DNA of 64,000 bases from Candidatus Omnitrophota bacterium (GTDB lineage Bacteria > Omnitrophota > Gorgyraeia > 2-01-FULL-45-10). The notes beneath the pieces were generated by a model, which saw only the letters and a program-made list of their open reading frames with translations, made no database searches and was not told where the DNA came from. Position numbers and translations under genes: made by a program. Location of the stretch: the NCBI GenBank assembly GCA_041650805.1, contig JBAZKM010000007.1:1-64000 (forward strand). Direction: 5' to 3'. Numbering within the stretch: position 1 is the first letter of the stretch; each line of letters starts with the position of its first letter. Positions 43,099-52,577 of this stretch are shown here, piece after piece.

Positions 43099-46000
43099 CT
43101 ATAACCTGCCGAGGAACCGCAAGTCATCCTGCATGGCTATAGGGATGACCCCGGGCCTGCGATACATTGCGCTCTCCGCCTGCCTTATAAACGCCTGATT
43201 CAACACTTCCGCGCCCGCTTCTCCACCGCCCGATTCAAACCCCCAGTTGATATTATTGCCGCCGTCTATGGTGTCGGTGTGCTGGACCGTAAGGCCCCCC
43301 GATGCGTCGGAGTCGGTCACCTCGACATAGTCGATCGCGAATGTGCCGTTACATACGAGAGCCCATCTTGTGTCCGGCGAGTCCGAAACAAGATCGATGC
43401 GGTCATCGTCGCCCAGGCCATTAAGGGTAAATAACCCGTCGATCGTCTGGGTGGCGGTGCTGTCAAAGGTAAGCGTGAGGTCCGTGCCGGTTGCGACAGC
43501 CACCGTCTTTGAGAAATCGTTGAATGTCGTCGAGCCGACAAGTTCCTGGTCATTCCCGTCAAATATCACCGTTGAACCGGTCAAGGTGAATGTAGCCACG
43601 GCGGCGATGTCCCAGGTCGCGCCGGCGAAATTTATGACTGTGTTCGCGCCTGAACCGCTCGTGGCGTCAAGCGTACCGTCCAGGTCAAGCGAGCCGGCCA
43701 GGTCTATATCAAAACCATCCGTCACGAACGAGCCGGCTGTTATGGTAAGCGTGCCGGCAATCGTGAAGTCCTCGTCCTGGGTGAATGTCTTTGTGCCTGA
43801 ATTGATGACGAGATTAAAGTATGGCTGGAGGTCTGAAAACCTTTCTATGGAGGACTCTGAACCAAGATAGGTAACGGTGCCGCCGTTATTGGTCCAGCTT
43901 AAGAGGTTCAGGACGATATCCGCCTCTACGTCGTTCGATTCGATCTGGAGGTTTCCCCCGTCCATGGTGACGGTATCGGCCAGGGCGCTGTTACCGAAAG
44001 TGATCGTAGAGGCGCCGGTCTTGAAGGTGCCGCCGTTTATGTCGGTGTCGGCGTTTACCGTCACGGCCTGGTCATTGGCATCGAAGGTGCCGCTATCCAG
44101 CGTAAGATCATTGTCGATCTGTAACCCCGTATCGAGCTGCCAGGTGCCTGCGCCGTCGAAGGCGATATCCCAGAAGCGGTCTCCGAAGCCGGCGGGTAGC
44201 CCTCCCGCGTAAGTATCCGCGCCGTTGAAGAGGACCTTGCCGGAGTCCTCATCGAAGCCGCCTGCGCCGGAGAAGGTGACCGTTTCATCGCCTTCAAGCG
44301 CCAGGGTGGCATTATTGGTGAATACGCCGTTGACCGTCAGGGTATTGCCGTTTATATCCAGGATGCCTGAGGTCAGGGTCAGGGCCTGGACGGTGGTCAA
44401 TGCCGACTGCAAGCTCACCGCCGCGCCTCCGGTCTTGGCAATGGTGAGCGTGCCCTGGGGAAGGTCGCCGCCTCCTGTTGCGTCTATGTCGGTGCCTGTG
44501 CCGCCGTTCATGGTGATGGCACAGGTGCCGGCAACTCCGGTATCGGTGAGGGTCAGATCACCCGCCACTTCTATGGTGCCGCCGTTAATGGTCTGTGACA
44601 GCGTTATGGTAAGATCGCCGTCGACATCCATCGTGCCGGTTATGGTGAGGGTGTCCCATGTCCCCATATTGATATTGACATCGTTCAGGATCGTTGAGCC
44701 GATATCTATCGTCTTGGAGCCGCCGCCGATATTCACGTCATAAGTGCTCGAGTCAAAGCTTCCCTGTGTAACGGTAAAGCCGCCCGTGCCGAGGATCCAG
44801 ATGTCCGTACCCAGCGTGACTTTATTTGCCGCGCCCTTGTTTATCTCAAGCCCGGGTACCCCCCCGCCCGAGGTCCCGCTGATCCCGGTATCGGTGTTAC
44901 CGGTCATAGATATAACAGCTGTTGATTCCACCGAACCGCCTGTGCCGGTCCCTGTGGCGTTCGTTATAAGGTTCCCTGAAAGGTCTATAGTTCCGCCCAA
45001 CATCTTATAAACACTCGATATGGTAAGGTCCTCGTCGACATCCATCGTACCGGTTATGGTGAGATCATTCCAGGTGCCCATATTGATCGTTACGCTGTTC
45101 AACACGGTCGAACCGATGTTGACGGTCTTGCTCGTCCCGGAAAAGACGATATCATAGATATCAACGTCGAAAGTGCCGGATGTTACGGCAAGACCGGCCG
45201 TGCCGAATATGGATATGTTCCTGAGGAGCGTCACCTTATTCGCCGCGTTCTTATTTATCTTCAATCCCGGCATATCGCCGCCGGTGCCGCTTATGGTCGT
45301 ATCCGAATTGCCGTCCATCGTTATGAGAAGCGTGGAAGCCGAATTGTGGGCCGCGGAATTGTTCTCGATCAGATTTCCCGCAAGCTCTATCGTCCCGCCG
45401 CTCAACTCATAAACGGAGGTAAGTGTCAGGTCGCCGGCCATGTCGGCTGTCCCCGTTACGGTGAACTCACTCCATGCGCCCACATCTATCTCGATATCGT
45501 TCAGGGTATTTGAGCCGATATTTAAGGTCTTATCACCGCTATTGAATATGACATTGGAATTTGTGCTCGTCAAGGCGTCAAGCAGGCTTAAGTCCATGGA
45601 CGAACCGTAGTAGTAGACCGTATCATCGCTGATATCAAGCGCGGTCGCGGCCCCGTCATAGGCGGTGAATGTGCCGCTTATGCGCATGGTATCGGCCGTG
45701 ATGAGCGATCCTCCGGAGGTGACAGAGCCGATCGCTACATTTACAAAGGTCTTACCTCCTGAGGTGAGTATGGTCGCCCCGTCAAAGACGACGGTGGAGC
45801 CGGTGGCGGTGAAAGTCGAGCCGGTCAGGTCCATGTCGCCGGCCACATTCATGGTGGTGTTCCCGCCGGCGCCGCTTGCGATATTCAGGGTGCCGTCGAC
45901 ATCGAGGGGACCGTTGATATCCAGGTCGTAGCCGGCGGAGATGAACGAGTCGCCCGAGTTGATAGTCAACGAGTCGCAGGTCATATCCGACTTAAGGGTG

Positions 46001-48600
46001 GTCGAATCGGGAGAGGTGCCGATGGCTATCTTCCCGAAGTTGATCCCTCCGGCGCTATCGGTATAGTCGATATCGCCGGCAAAGGTGATCAGGGCGGTCC
46101 CTTTGGTGACAGAGCCGCTATTTACGGTGATATCACCCGATATGGTCAACCCTGTATTGGCGGAGAGGTCCAGTGTGCCGCCCGATATGGTCAATGTGCC
46201 TGTGCCTATAGCCGAGGTGTTATTGATATACAGGGTGCCTAAATTGATCGTGGTGCCGCCTGTGTAGGTATTGGTGCCTGAAAGGGTGACTGTGCTTGCG
46301 GTATTCTTGGCCAGGGCAACGCCGCTTCCTCCCAAAATGGCGCTTATGGAGCCCTTTTCGACGGTATAAGAAGTGCCGGTTATGACCCCTGAGGTGCCTG
46401 TGATAGCCCCATCGGTAAGGACGACCGCTCCGGTATTGAGGGAAAAGGTCGTTATAGAAAGGGTAATACCGGAATTATTCAGGGAGAGCGCCCCTATTGT
46501 GCGTGTCTGGTCCAGCGTCACTATACCGATCCCTGAATTGGCATCAAAGACCGCCGAAGTGCCGCTATCGGCAGGGATAGTACCGGAACCCGCCTCTCCT
46601 CCGGACTCATCTGCCCAGTGGCTGGCGGTTGCCCAATCCCCGGCGCCGCCCACCCAGAAACTGTTTGGATCAAGAATAAAACCGTTTAAATCAACATATC
46701 CGGTCTTATGTTTATAAACTATGGCGTCAAAATCGCGCTCCAGGGTGAGCGTTCCGGTATACCCATCAAGGATGAGCGCGTAGGTCTCGCCCGAAAAGGC
46801 GGGGTCTATAGTGGAATCTTTATTGGCATTCAGGCCTGTAATACCGTCGAAGACCACGCGGGATGTTACGGTAGGGATGGTGCCGGTATCCCAATTGAAC
46901 GCATCGGTCCACCTGTTATCGGCGCCTTCCCCTGTCCATCTTACGGCTATATCCCAATTCTTATTATTACCTGAAGAATCGCTGTGCATGGCGGCGAGCG
47001 GTGGCCCGCAGATATTGACCGAACCGCCTACCGACACATATATGATGTCCGTAGGCCCTCTGGGCAATATGCTCCATTGCTTTTCCGGATTTACAGAGGT
47101 TAACTGCAGCAACTTCCCGAAAGCGCCCTTTAATGTAAGGGTGCCTATGATCTCCTGTGTCGTCTCTGAGTCGAATCTGACCAGCTTGCCGGGCTCAAGC
47201 ACCGTGAAGTCGTAGAATCTGTTTTCGCCGATGACCTCGGCATCCTCCGCCGAAACGAGGTTGACGCTCGATGTATCAGGGATGAAGTTCCCGTAATTCA
47301 GCCAATTCCTGCCTATCTCATAGTACGTATCAGCGGCTTTCAGTTCCGCACCCTCGCCTATAGACATAGACCCGGCGGCCGATACCCTGGAACCCGGGTG
47401 CTGGGTGAACTTTGCCGGGGCGCCGCCCTGGCGCAGGGATATCTCCCCTGCGGAGCTTATATCGGCAAGCGTGCTTTCGCCGGAGGACTGGATCGTGATA
47501 TCGCCGGAATCGACCGTCGCGATGGTAGTGCCGGGCGCCTGGGTGAATGAGCCCTCCCCATCCAGGTCCGCATCGGCTATCAGGTCGAGATCACCCGATA
47601 CGGTGGTCACGTCTGCGTTCACTTCTATATCTTTATCTGCCGAGATCGCCGTATCCCCTGTGGTCTTCAACTCTCTATTGACCAGGACCGTCTCTCCGGA
47701 TGTGACTTCGACCTTTCCGCCGGCGGCCTCCATGACCCCGGAGACCTGCACCCTGGCATTGGATACGATCCTTATGACGCCGTTCTCTGCCGCAAGGCCG
47801 GTCGCCCTGACGATGCCCTCCTGGTTCACGGCATTTTCAAATATGTCCCTGGCCGCCTTGGCGCTCATTATGACCTTCCTGCCGCTCACCTGGCCGGAAT
47901 TGGCCACCCCATCCTTTACCGCGACCCCGTTACCGTCCACGACCTTTCCGCTCGTCTCTGAATCTATCTCTACATTGATCAAACCTTTCTGATCTATGGT
48001 GACGGTCTGCTTGTCTCCCGAAGAGAGATGCACCGTGCCCACCTCTGCCACGATCACTCCCTCATTGCGCACGGCGGAGCCGAGGAGAGCTATATTATTT
48101 CCCGATATCCTGCCGCGGTTGATCAACCGGGCAAAGCCGGAGTCCGGACCGTGCTCCAGTATATAATTGCCGTTAAGAAAATTATTGGTGGATATCTCGA
48201 GGGTGGAGGCCACCAGGCCGTTCACCTGCACCTGCGCGGAAGGCGCGAAGTAGATGCCGTTCGGATTTGTGAGGAACAGGATGCCGTTCGCCGAGAGCGA
48301 CCCGTATATAGCGCTTGCCCCGGCACCCGTGACACGGCTCAAGACCGTGGCGGAGTCGCCCGGCTGGATGAAATGGACCGCCTCGTTCTCTGCTATATCG
48401 AAAGAGTCAAAATTGATCACGGCCTTATCGTCCGCGATCACGTTAAGGGTATTGGGGTCCGGGTTTTCGAATGATACGCTGCCGGATTCAACCTTCGCGC
48501 CTTCGGGAAGGGCAAAAAGGGGCACGGGCTCCAGGCGAGTAAGGAGGATGAGAGTAAAGACGATTATTCTTATTCTTCTTATGCCTATATTCTTTTTAAT
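43099..48600 (-). CDS. TpsA-type exoprotein (filamentous haemagglutinin-like) with proposed ATT start
   Basis: About 1833 residues if translation starts at ATT 48600, or 1808 from the first conventional codon, GTG 48525. The upstream 25 codons encode a classic signal peptide (KKNIGIRRIRI, then VFTLILLT, then PLFA-LPEGA), which starting at GTG would lose, and a stop at 48613 closes the frame, so no ATG/GTG/TTG is available. The TPS domain follows (VINFDSFDI, VTGAGASAIYG, NPNGI at ~112). Then come long stretches of autotransporter-type strand repeats (SGTNTYTGGTT, many LTITGTMDVDGDL units) forming a beta-helix. It ends in a short acidic/polar tail. It should be secreted through the adjacent TpsB pore as an adhesin or surface filament. 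Confidence 0.85.
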   Translation of the reverse strand: MKKNIGIRRIRIIVFTLILLTRLEPVPLFALPEGAKVESGSVSFENPDPNTLNVIADDKAVINFDSFDIAENEAVHFIQPGDSATVLSRVTGAGASAIYGSLSANGILFLTNPNGIYFAPSAQVQVNGLVASTLEISTNNFLNGNYILEHGPDSGFARLINRGRISGNNIALLGSAVRNEGVIVAEVGTVHLSSGDKQTVTIDQKGLINVEIDSETSGKVVDGNGVAVKDGVANSGQVSGRKVIMSAKAARDIFENAVNQEGIVRATGLAAENGVIRIVSNARVQVSGVMEAAGGKVEVTSGETVLVNRELKTTGDTAISADKDIEVNADVTTVSGDLDLIADADLDGEGSFTQAPGTTIATVDSGDITIQSSGESTLADISSAGEISLRQGGAPAKFTQHPGSRVSAAGSMSIGEGAELKAADTYYEIGRNWLNYGNFIPDTSSVNLVSAEDAEVIGENRFYDFTVLEPGKLVRFDSETTQEIIGTLTLKGAFGKLLQLTSVNPEKQWSILPRGPTDIIYVSVGGSVNICGPPLAAMHSDSSGNNKNWDIAVRWTGEGADNRWTDAFNWDTGTIPTVTSRVVFDGITGLNANKDSTIDPAFSGETYALILDGYTGTLTLERDFDAIVYKHKTGYVDLNGFILDPNSFWVGGAGDWATASHWADESGGEAGSGTIPADSGTSAVFDANSGIGIVTLDQTRTIGALSLNNSGITLSITTFSLNTGAVVLTDGAITGTSGVITGTSYTVEKGSISAILGGSGVALAKNTASTVTLSGTNTYTGGTTINLGTLYINNTSAIGTGTLTISGGTLDLSANTGLTISGDITVNSGSVTKGTALITFAGDIDYTDSAGGINFGKIAIGTSPDSTTLKSDMTCDSLTINSGDSFISAGYDLDINGPLDVDGTLNIASGAGGNTTMNVAGDMDLTGSTFTATGSTVVFDGATILTSGGKTFVNVAIGSVTSGGSLITADTMRISGTFTAYDGAATALDISDDTVYYYGSSMDLSLLDALTSTNSNVIFNSGDKTLNIGSNTLNDIEIDVGAWSEFTVTGTADMAGDLTLTSVYELSGGTIELAGNLIENNSAAHNSASTLLITMDGNSDTTISGTGGDMPGLKINKNAANKVTLLRNISIFGTAGLAVTSGTFDVDIYDIVFSGTSKTVNIGSTVLNSVTINMGTWNDLTITGTMDVDEDLTISSVYKMLGGTIDLSGNLITNATGTGTGGSVESTAVISMTGNTDTGISGTSGGGVPGLEINKGAANKVTLGTDIWILGTGGFTVTQGSFDSSTYDVNIGGGSKTIDIGSTILNDVNINMGTWDTLTITGTMDVDGDLTITLSQTINGGTIEVAGDLTLTDTGVAGTCAITMNGGTGTDIDATGGGDLPQGTLTIAKTGGAAVSLQSALTTVQALTLTSGILDINGNTLTVNGVFTNNATLALEGDETVTFSGAGGFDEDSGKVLFNGADTYAGGLPAGFGDRFWDIAFDGAGTWQLDTGLQIDNDLTLDSGTFDANDQAVTVNADTDINGGTFKTGASTITFGNSALADTVTMDGGNLQIESNDVEADIVLNLLSWTNNGGTVTYLGSESSIERFSDLQPYFNLVINSGTKTFTQDEDFTIAGTLTITAGSFVTDGFDIDLAGSLDLDGTLDATSGSGANTVINFAGATWDIAAVATFTLTGSTVIFDGNDQELVGSTTFNDFSKTVAVATGTDLTLTFDSTATQTIDGLFTLNGLGDDDRIDLVSDSPDTRWALVCNGTFAIDYVEVTDSDASGGLTVQHTDTIDGGNNINWGFESGGGEAGAEVLNQAFIRQAESAMYRRPGVIPIAMQDDLRFLGRL

Positions 48601-48606
48601 AACTAA

Positions 48607-48636
48607 ATTATATCATATGTTCGCCTGGACCGTCAA
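48607..48636 (-). promoter_or_regulatory. Promoter of the TpsA gene, within the end of the TpsB gene
   Basis: TTGACG (48636-48631), 18-bp spacer, TATAAT (48612-48607) with extended TGA. Exactly 6 nt separate the -10 from the ATT that opens the signal-peptide frame. Confidence 0.75.
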
Positions 48637-50322
48637 ATAAAAGGTGGACGGCCCTGCGCCGCTGGTAGGATCGTCGCCCAGGGCTCCCGCCCACTCGAAA
48701 CGCATCGATAAATTGCGCTTGAAGTTGACGCGCAGGCCTCCCCCCGCGCCCATCAAAAACTTCTCCCTCTTCTCGCCCGGGTACGTCTTGTTGAGCTTTC
48801 CCCCGCCGATATCGAAGAATACGACCGGCTCTATCTGCCGGCGGAGCGGCGTCTCCGAGCAGGGCAATTTCCAGTCCGCCGGGATGAGATACATCGGGAA
48901 GATCCAATCGACGCTGAGGCTGCCTCCGAGGTCCGCAAGATAATCACCCTCGGGATAGCCGCGGACGGAATTCATCCCTCCCAGCTGGAACTGCTCGGCC
49001 GAAGGGAGGGTATGGGAGGCGATCTGGAACTGGAAAGATGCGTCAAGATAGCTCCCGTAACACATGCGCTGCAGCCGCTCAAGGGTATGCTCGTATTTGA
49101 AGAAGAACCCGCCGGTATCTGTGCGGCTTGCCAGCGGGTCATTCCGCCTGGACGCGCCCAGGAAACCCGATGTCCCGAAAACGAAACGCGGCGTGAAACT
49201 TGTCTGGCCGTGATCGTCATTGCCTATTATATCCAAGCCCGCATAAGGCAGCCGGAGGTCCTCTTTGGCCGTCACCTCGGTATGCATCTTCTTCTTTATG
49301 CATTTGATGTCGATCCCGGCCTTACCGGTGACCTGAAGGTCTTCCGAAAGATACAGCTCCTGGGACAGGTACGGGCTATATATCTGGGTCTTGCCCGTAA
49401 TATCGTAAATGAGGTACTCCTGCCCCAGTTTCAATTCAAAATAGGAGGCATCGATCCCCAGTTTTGTGCCGACGGTCGTGATCGGCAAAGCATAGCTCAC
49501 CGATTCTCCGAACGCATCCTCGCTGAGGAGCGAATTGACGAAGATCACATCAAAATTGCCCGTGAAGTTAGAGCTCCAGAAGAGGACGAATGTGCGGTAC
49601 TTACCGGTGAGGCGCGAACCATGGTTATCGACACCCCCGCCCAGGTGGTACGGGAACCTCTCTTCGGCCTTAAGGGTGATATCCGTCGTACCGGCCTCTT
49701 TCCCCGCGCCGATAACGGACTTGACCTCTAGGTCCGGGTTCTGGTTCAGGCGCAGCAGGTCTCTCTGTAATACGTTTATGTTAAGGAGCTCGTCCTTTTT
49801 GGTGTGGAAGTACCTGGTGATCGACCTGGTGGAGAAGAACCTGTTACCTTCGACATTAAGGCTGCCCATCTTCCCTTCGAGTACGCGGATCTCAATATTC
49901 CCGTCCCTTATCTCCTGCTCCGGCACATAGACGTTCGTGGTAAGGTACCCCTTCTCCCTGTACTTTGCCTTTATATTTTCCGTTATCTTATCCAGGTCCT
50001 CGAAAGTGACCGTACGATTGAGATAGGGTTGATATGTGGGAGAGAGGTCGGCCTCTTTGAATATGGTCGAGCCGGTGACCGCCACAGATGCGAGGGTGAA
50101 CGTAACGGTCACGCCGGAAGGTTTGGGCTTCTCTTCCTCGACCTCTGCCCTGGGGGGCCTTACCCTCTTCTCTTCCAACTCCCTCTGCCTCCGTTCGATC
50201 TCCTTCTGGTAGCGGCTGGCCTGGGCTTCGGGTTCCTGGCCCGCGGTAGGGGTCTGGGCGAGGGCGGGGAGAGCGAACAATACGACGAATAGCAGTATCC
50301 CCGCCAGCTTAAGTATATTCAT
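48613..50322 (-). CDS. TpsB/ShlB-type outer-membrane secretion porin
   Basis: 569 residues from ATG 50322. Signal peptide ~1-22, a Gln/Glu/Arg-rich linker (~25-65), a POTRA_2 domain (~75-150: FTLASVAVTGSTIF), the POTRA/ShlB region (~155-230: IRVLEGKMGSLNVEGN, LLRLNQNPDLEV) and a 16-strand barrel to the end. The conserved VRGYPEG (~470) is the loop-6 VRGY motif that plugs the pore. It exports the product of the next gene. The -10 box ends 6 nt before the ATG, with no ribosome site, so the mRNA is probably leaderless. A longer frame from 50382 would include the promoter. Confidence 0.92.
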   Translation of the reverse strand: MNILKLAGILLFVVLFALPALAQTPTAGQEPEAQASRYQKEIERRQRELEEKRVRPPRAEVEEEKPKPSGVTVTFTLASVAVTGSTIFKEADLSPTYQPYLNRTVTFEDLDKITENIKAKYREKGYLTTNVYVPEQEIRDGNIEIRVLEGKMGSLNVEGNRFFSTRSITRYFHTKKDELLNINVLQRDLLRLNQNPDLEVKSVIGAGKEAGTTDITLKAEERFPYHLGGGVDNHGSRLTGKYRTFVLFWSSNFTGNFDVIFVNSLLSEDAFGESVSYALPITTVGTKLGIDASYFELKLGQEYLIYDITGKTQIYSPYLSQELYLSEDLQVTGKAGIDIKCIKKKMHTEVTAKEDLRLPYAGLDIIGNDDHGQTSFTPRFVFGTSGFLGASRRNDPLASRTDTGGFFFKYEHTLERLQRMCYGSYLDASFQFQIASHTLPSAEQFQLGGMNSVRGYPEGDYLADLGGSLSVDWIFPMYLIPADWKLPCSETPLRRQIEPVVFFDIGGGKLNKTYPGEKREKFLMGAGGGLRVNFKRNLSMRFEWAGALGDDPTSGAGPSTFYLTVQANI

Positions 50323-50328
50323 GGTCTG

Positions 50329-50357
50329 ATTATACCTCAACAAAAAAGTCCCCGCAA
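50329..50357 (-). promoter_or_regulatory. Promoter of the TpsB gene
   Basis: TTGCGG (50357-50352), 17-bp spacer, TATAAT (50334-50329), 6 nt before the ATG. Confidence 0.7.
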
Positions 50358-50375
50358 GGACTTTACTCAAGCATG

Positions 50376-50404
50376 TTGCCATTTCCCGGGAATGGCCTTA
50401 TAAT
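50376..50404 (+). promoter_or_regulatory. Promoter of the 136-aa exported protein gene
   Basis: TTGCCA (50376-50381), 17-bp spacer, TATAAT (50399-50404); ribosome site AGGAGGG follows at 50415. Divergent from the TpsB promoter. Confidence 0.75.
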
Positions 50405-50425
50405 ATGCCCTGACAGGAGGGTGAT

Positions 50426-50836
50426 ATGAAAAAAGGTCTGGTAATATCGATGATCGTCATGGTCTTTACCGGCCTCGTTCTCATCCTGAAGATGGGATTG
50501 ATGCCGCAGGTCGAAGGCGTCATAAGCGACTTTCATCAGCGCTACAACGACGGGGAGTTCGGATATATCTACCGGGAGATGGCAAGCGGCCAGTTCCGGG
50601 AGGCGCTGCCTTACGGGCCGTACGAGGAGTTCATGAATAAACTGCGTGACAGGTTCGGGAAGGTCGTAAAGGCGGAGAGGACCGGGTGGGGCGTATTCTA
50701 TAAGAACATCGGGTCGACCTTCAACCTCCGGTACAGGACCGTATACGAGAGGGGCGAGCTCGAGGAGAATTTCACCCTCTTGAAGCACGGGTCCGGATGG
50801 CGCATCTTAACCTACGACGCCGGGTCCGGGAAGTAG
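50426..50836 (+). CDS. Small exported protein (DUF3887/DUF4019-like)
   Basis: 136 residues. One N-terminal membrane helix (~4-22) followed by a cone-shaped alpha+beta domain with FHQRYNDGEFGYIYREM (~38-54) and a last strand pair ending HGSGWRILTYD. The pattern is that of NTF2-like DUF3887/DUF4019 proteins, usually anchored in the periplasm. No active site seen. Confidence 0.65.
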   Translation: MKKGLVISMIVMVFTGLVLILKMGLMPQVEGVISDFHQRYNDGEFGYIYREMASGQFREALPYGPYEEFMNKLRDRFGKVVKAERTGWGVFYKNIGSTFNLRYRTVYERGELEENFTLLKHGSGWRILTYDAGSGK

Positions 50837-50864
50837 ATATTTTACTCCAAAAATTTAAACGCTG

Positions 50865-50873
50865 TGATATAAT
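50865..50873 (+). promoter_or_regulatory. Extended -10 promoter of the transglutaminase-like gene
   Basis: TGATATAAT ends 7 nt before ATG 50881. No -35 match at 16-19 bp, as is usual for extended -10 promoters. Confidence 0.6.
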
Positions 50874-50880
50874 GCCGCCC

Positions 50881-51813
50881 ATGAACAAGAAAAGCATACA
50901 GGACCTGGAGAAGCTCCGTAAAAAAGCGGTCTTTTACAGGACCCTCAGCATCCTCTTTGCCTGCATCATCATATCAATATCTGCGGCGGAATCCATACGC
51001 TGGATCAGGGAGAACGCCATGGAATTGGGGCTGATCGATATCGACGCAAAGGGCCCGTACCATAAAGAGATAAAAGAGCTCATGGAGCCGATCAGGTATT
51101 CCGGGCTTAAAGACCTGCTCGATGCCAATACGCGGCTATCCGTAGATTTCGAAAAGAAAGAATGGACACTGCACAATATACATCAATTCGACAAAGACGG
51201 GAAGATACTGCTGAAGGAGAACCGCTTCGGGCTGTGCGGAGACCTCGCGGCATATATGTATGAAAAGGTCTCGCCCATGCTGGACAAAAGGTATTCCATC
51301 AGTTTTGTCTCTGTTTCGGAATCCAATTTCTTCCAGGCCCCCAGGGGCTCCCATATCGCCCTGAAGATCACGGACAGGGCGATCAACCTCATACCCAATA
51401 TATACCTGATCGATCCCACCTTCCGCAGATACAGGAAGATAGAATACTTTGAAGATTACGCCTTTTACTCCGAGATGCCGGAACTCCCGTTCTATAAGGA
51501 GAAGAGCAGGGATGAGACCTTTATCGCGGGCACCCAATGCCCCATATTGATCAAAGGGGATTTTTTACTCTGTATAGGCCTGGATTATGTGGACGATAAA
51601 TTCGATAAGGACAATTTCGTGCTGTTCCTCTCCCTGACAAAACGGCATAAATATTTCTCCAGGCCGGTCTTCGCGCTCCGAAAAAGGAATAACGTGACCG
51701 GCACGTCCAAAGACGACGTCCTGGCGCAGAAGGTCCTGGGGAAACAGGAATTCGGAGAGCTATGCCAGAAGGTCACTCTCTTCTTTAACGAGATGCAGTA
51801 TCCTACGCGGTGA
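50881..51813 (+). CDS. Membrane-anchored transglutaminase-like (Cys-His-Asp) protein
   Basis: 310 residues from ATG 50881; the longer frame from 50797 lies inside the preceding gene. A membrane helix occupies ~18-38. Then GLCGDLAAYMYEKV (~115-128), GSHIALKI (~158-165) and YLIDPTFRRY (~177-186) give Cys, His and Asp in the order and spacing of transglutaminase-like cysteine peptidases. The domain would face the periplasm. Substrate unknown. There is no ribosome site; the -10 box is 7 nt away, so leaderless translation is likely. Confidence 0.6.
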   Translation: MNKKSIQDLEKLRKKAVFYRTLSILFACIIISISAAESIRWIRENAMELGLIDIDAKGPYHKEIKELMEPIRYSGLKDLLDANTRLSVDFEKKEWTLHNIHQFDKDGKILLKENRFGLCGDLAAYMYEKVSPMLDKRYSISFVSVSESNFFQAPRGSHIALKITDRAINLIPNIYLIDPTFRRYRKIEYFEDYAFYSEMPELPFYKEKSRDETFIAGTQCPILIKGDFLLCIGLDYVDDKFDKDNFVLFLSLTKRHKYFSRPVFALRKRNNVTGTSKDDVLAQKVLGKQEFGELCQKVTLFFNEMQYPTR

Positions 51814-52081
51814 TCTTATCGAACTCTTCGATGGTGATCGCCGGGAAACTGGTGAAGGCGATGCCCGTCAGCTTGTCCAGGGCGATCGACGCCTTCATCA
51901 CATCCGCTATACCGGGAAAATCCGTTATCAGCACTATATCGTATTTGCCCAGGAGCGCGTACATCGAGCTCACCTTGCCGCCGGCCTTCGCTATCGTATC
52001 GAGTGCCTTCTTCGTCCTGTCGGCCGAGATGCCCTTCATCGCCTCCTGCGAATACTTCCCGTACATGAAGAACTTTGCCAT
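51803..52081 (-). CDS. GYD domain protein
   Basis: 92 residues. The family motif GKYDIVLITDFPG (GYD) lies at ~44-56, within a ferredoxin-like alpha/beta fold (ALDTIAKAGGKVSSMYALLG). Members are small cytosolic proteins of unknown function. Its end overlaps the convergent transglutaminase-like gene by 11 bp. Ribosome site AAAGGGAGG. Confidence 0.88.
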   Translation of the reverse strand: MAKFFMYGKYSQEAMKGISADRTKKALDTIAKAGGKVSSMYALLGKYDIVLITDFPGIADVMKASIALDKLTGIAFTSFPAITIEEFDKITA

Positions 52082-52120
52082 AAAACACCTCCCTTTTATT
52101 TTCCGGTGCCTTAAGAACGG

Positions 52121-52534
52121 TCACTCGCCGTATATGGCGGCAATTATGATGCCTTTGACCGGCATTTCTACCAGACCCATGACCGTCCAATAAACGACCA
52201 CACCCGTGGCTACGGTCATGAACGAGTAAGTCGAGAACATCCCGGGCAGCATGCCGACGGCCCATACGCATAACCCGAATATGGCTCCTTTAGCCACCCT
52301 GCCCTTCCCCGGGATGCCTTTCCGGAGCAACGCATAGACGACCGCGAGGACCGCGTTGAGAAAGAAGCCCCCTATCATGAACGCCGGGCCGGGAGGGCCT
52401 TCCATCGGCCTCCAGACATTCGTCGGTTCAAGTTTATACACCCAGCTGAAGAGCCACCCGCAGGTCACTCCCCCGAAGATCATGCCGAATACCGAGAGCG
52501 CCAGCGCGGCGATGAGTATCTTCCCTATCTTCAT
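52121..52534 (-). CDS. Four-helix membrane protein, unknown
   Basis: 137 residues with four membrane segments (~5-25, ~48-68, ~82-102, ~108-128) and a conserved-looking FGGVTCGWLFSWVYKLEP after the first helix. Similar proteins are found in many uncultured bacteria without an assigned role. AGAGGAGGA precedes the ATG. Confidence 0.7.
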   Translation of the reverse strand: MKIGKILIAALALSVFGMIFGGVTCGWLFSWVYKLEPTNVWRPMEGPPGPAFMIGGFFLNAVLAVVYALLRKGIPGKGRVAKGAIFGLCVWAVGMLPGMFSTYSFMTVATGVVVYWTVMGLVEMPVKGIIIAAIYGE

Positions 52535-52577
52535 ATCATTCCTCCTCTGTTGTCTTCCATTTTACCATAAAAACGGC

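Noticed and set aside
43343..48474. Many + strand frames opposite the TpsA gene
   Set aside because: Low-complexity Pro/Val/Ser translations are the complement of a Gly/Thr/Asp-rich repeat protein.
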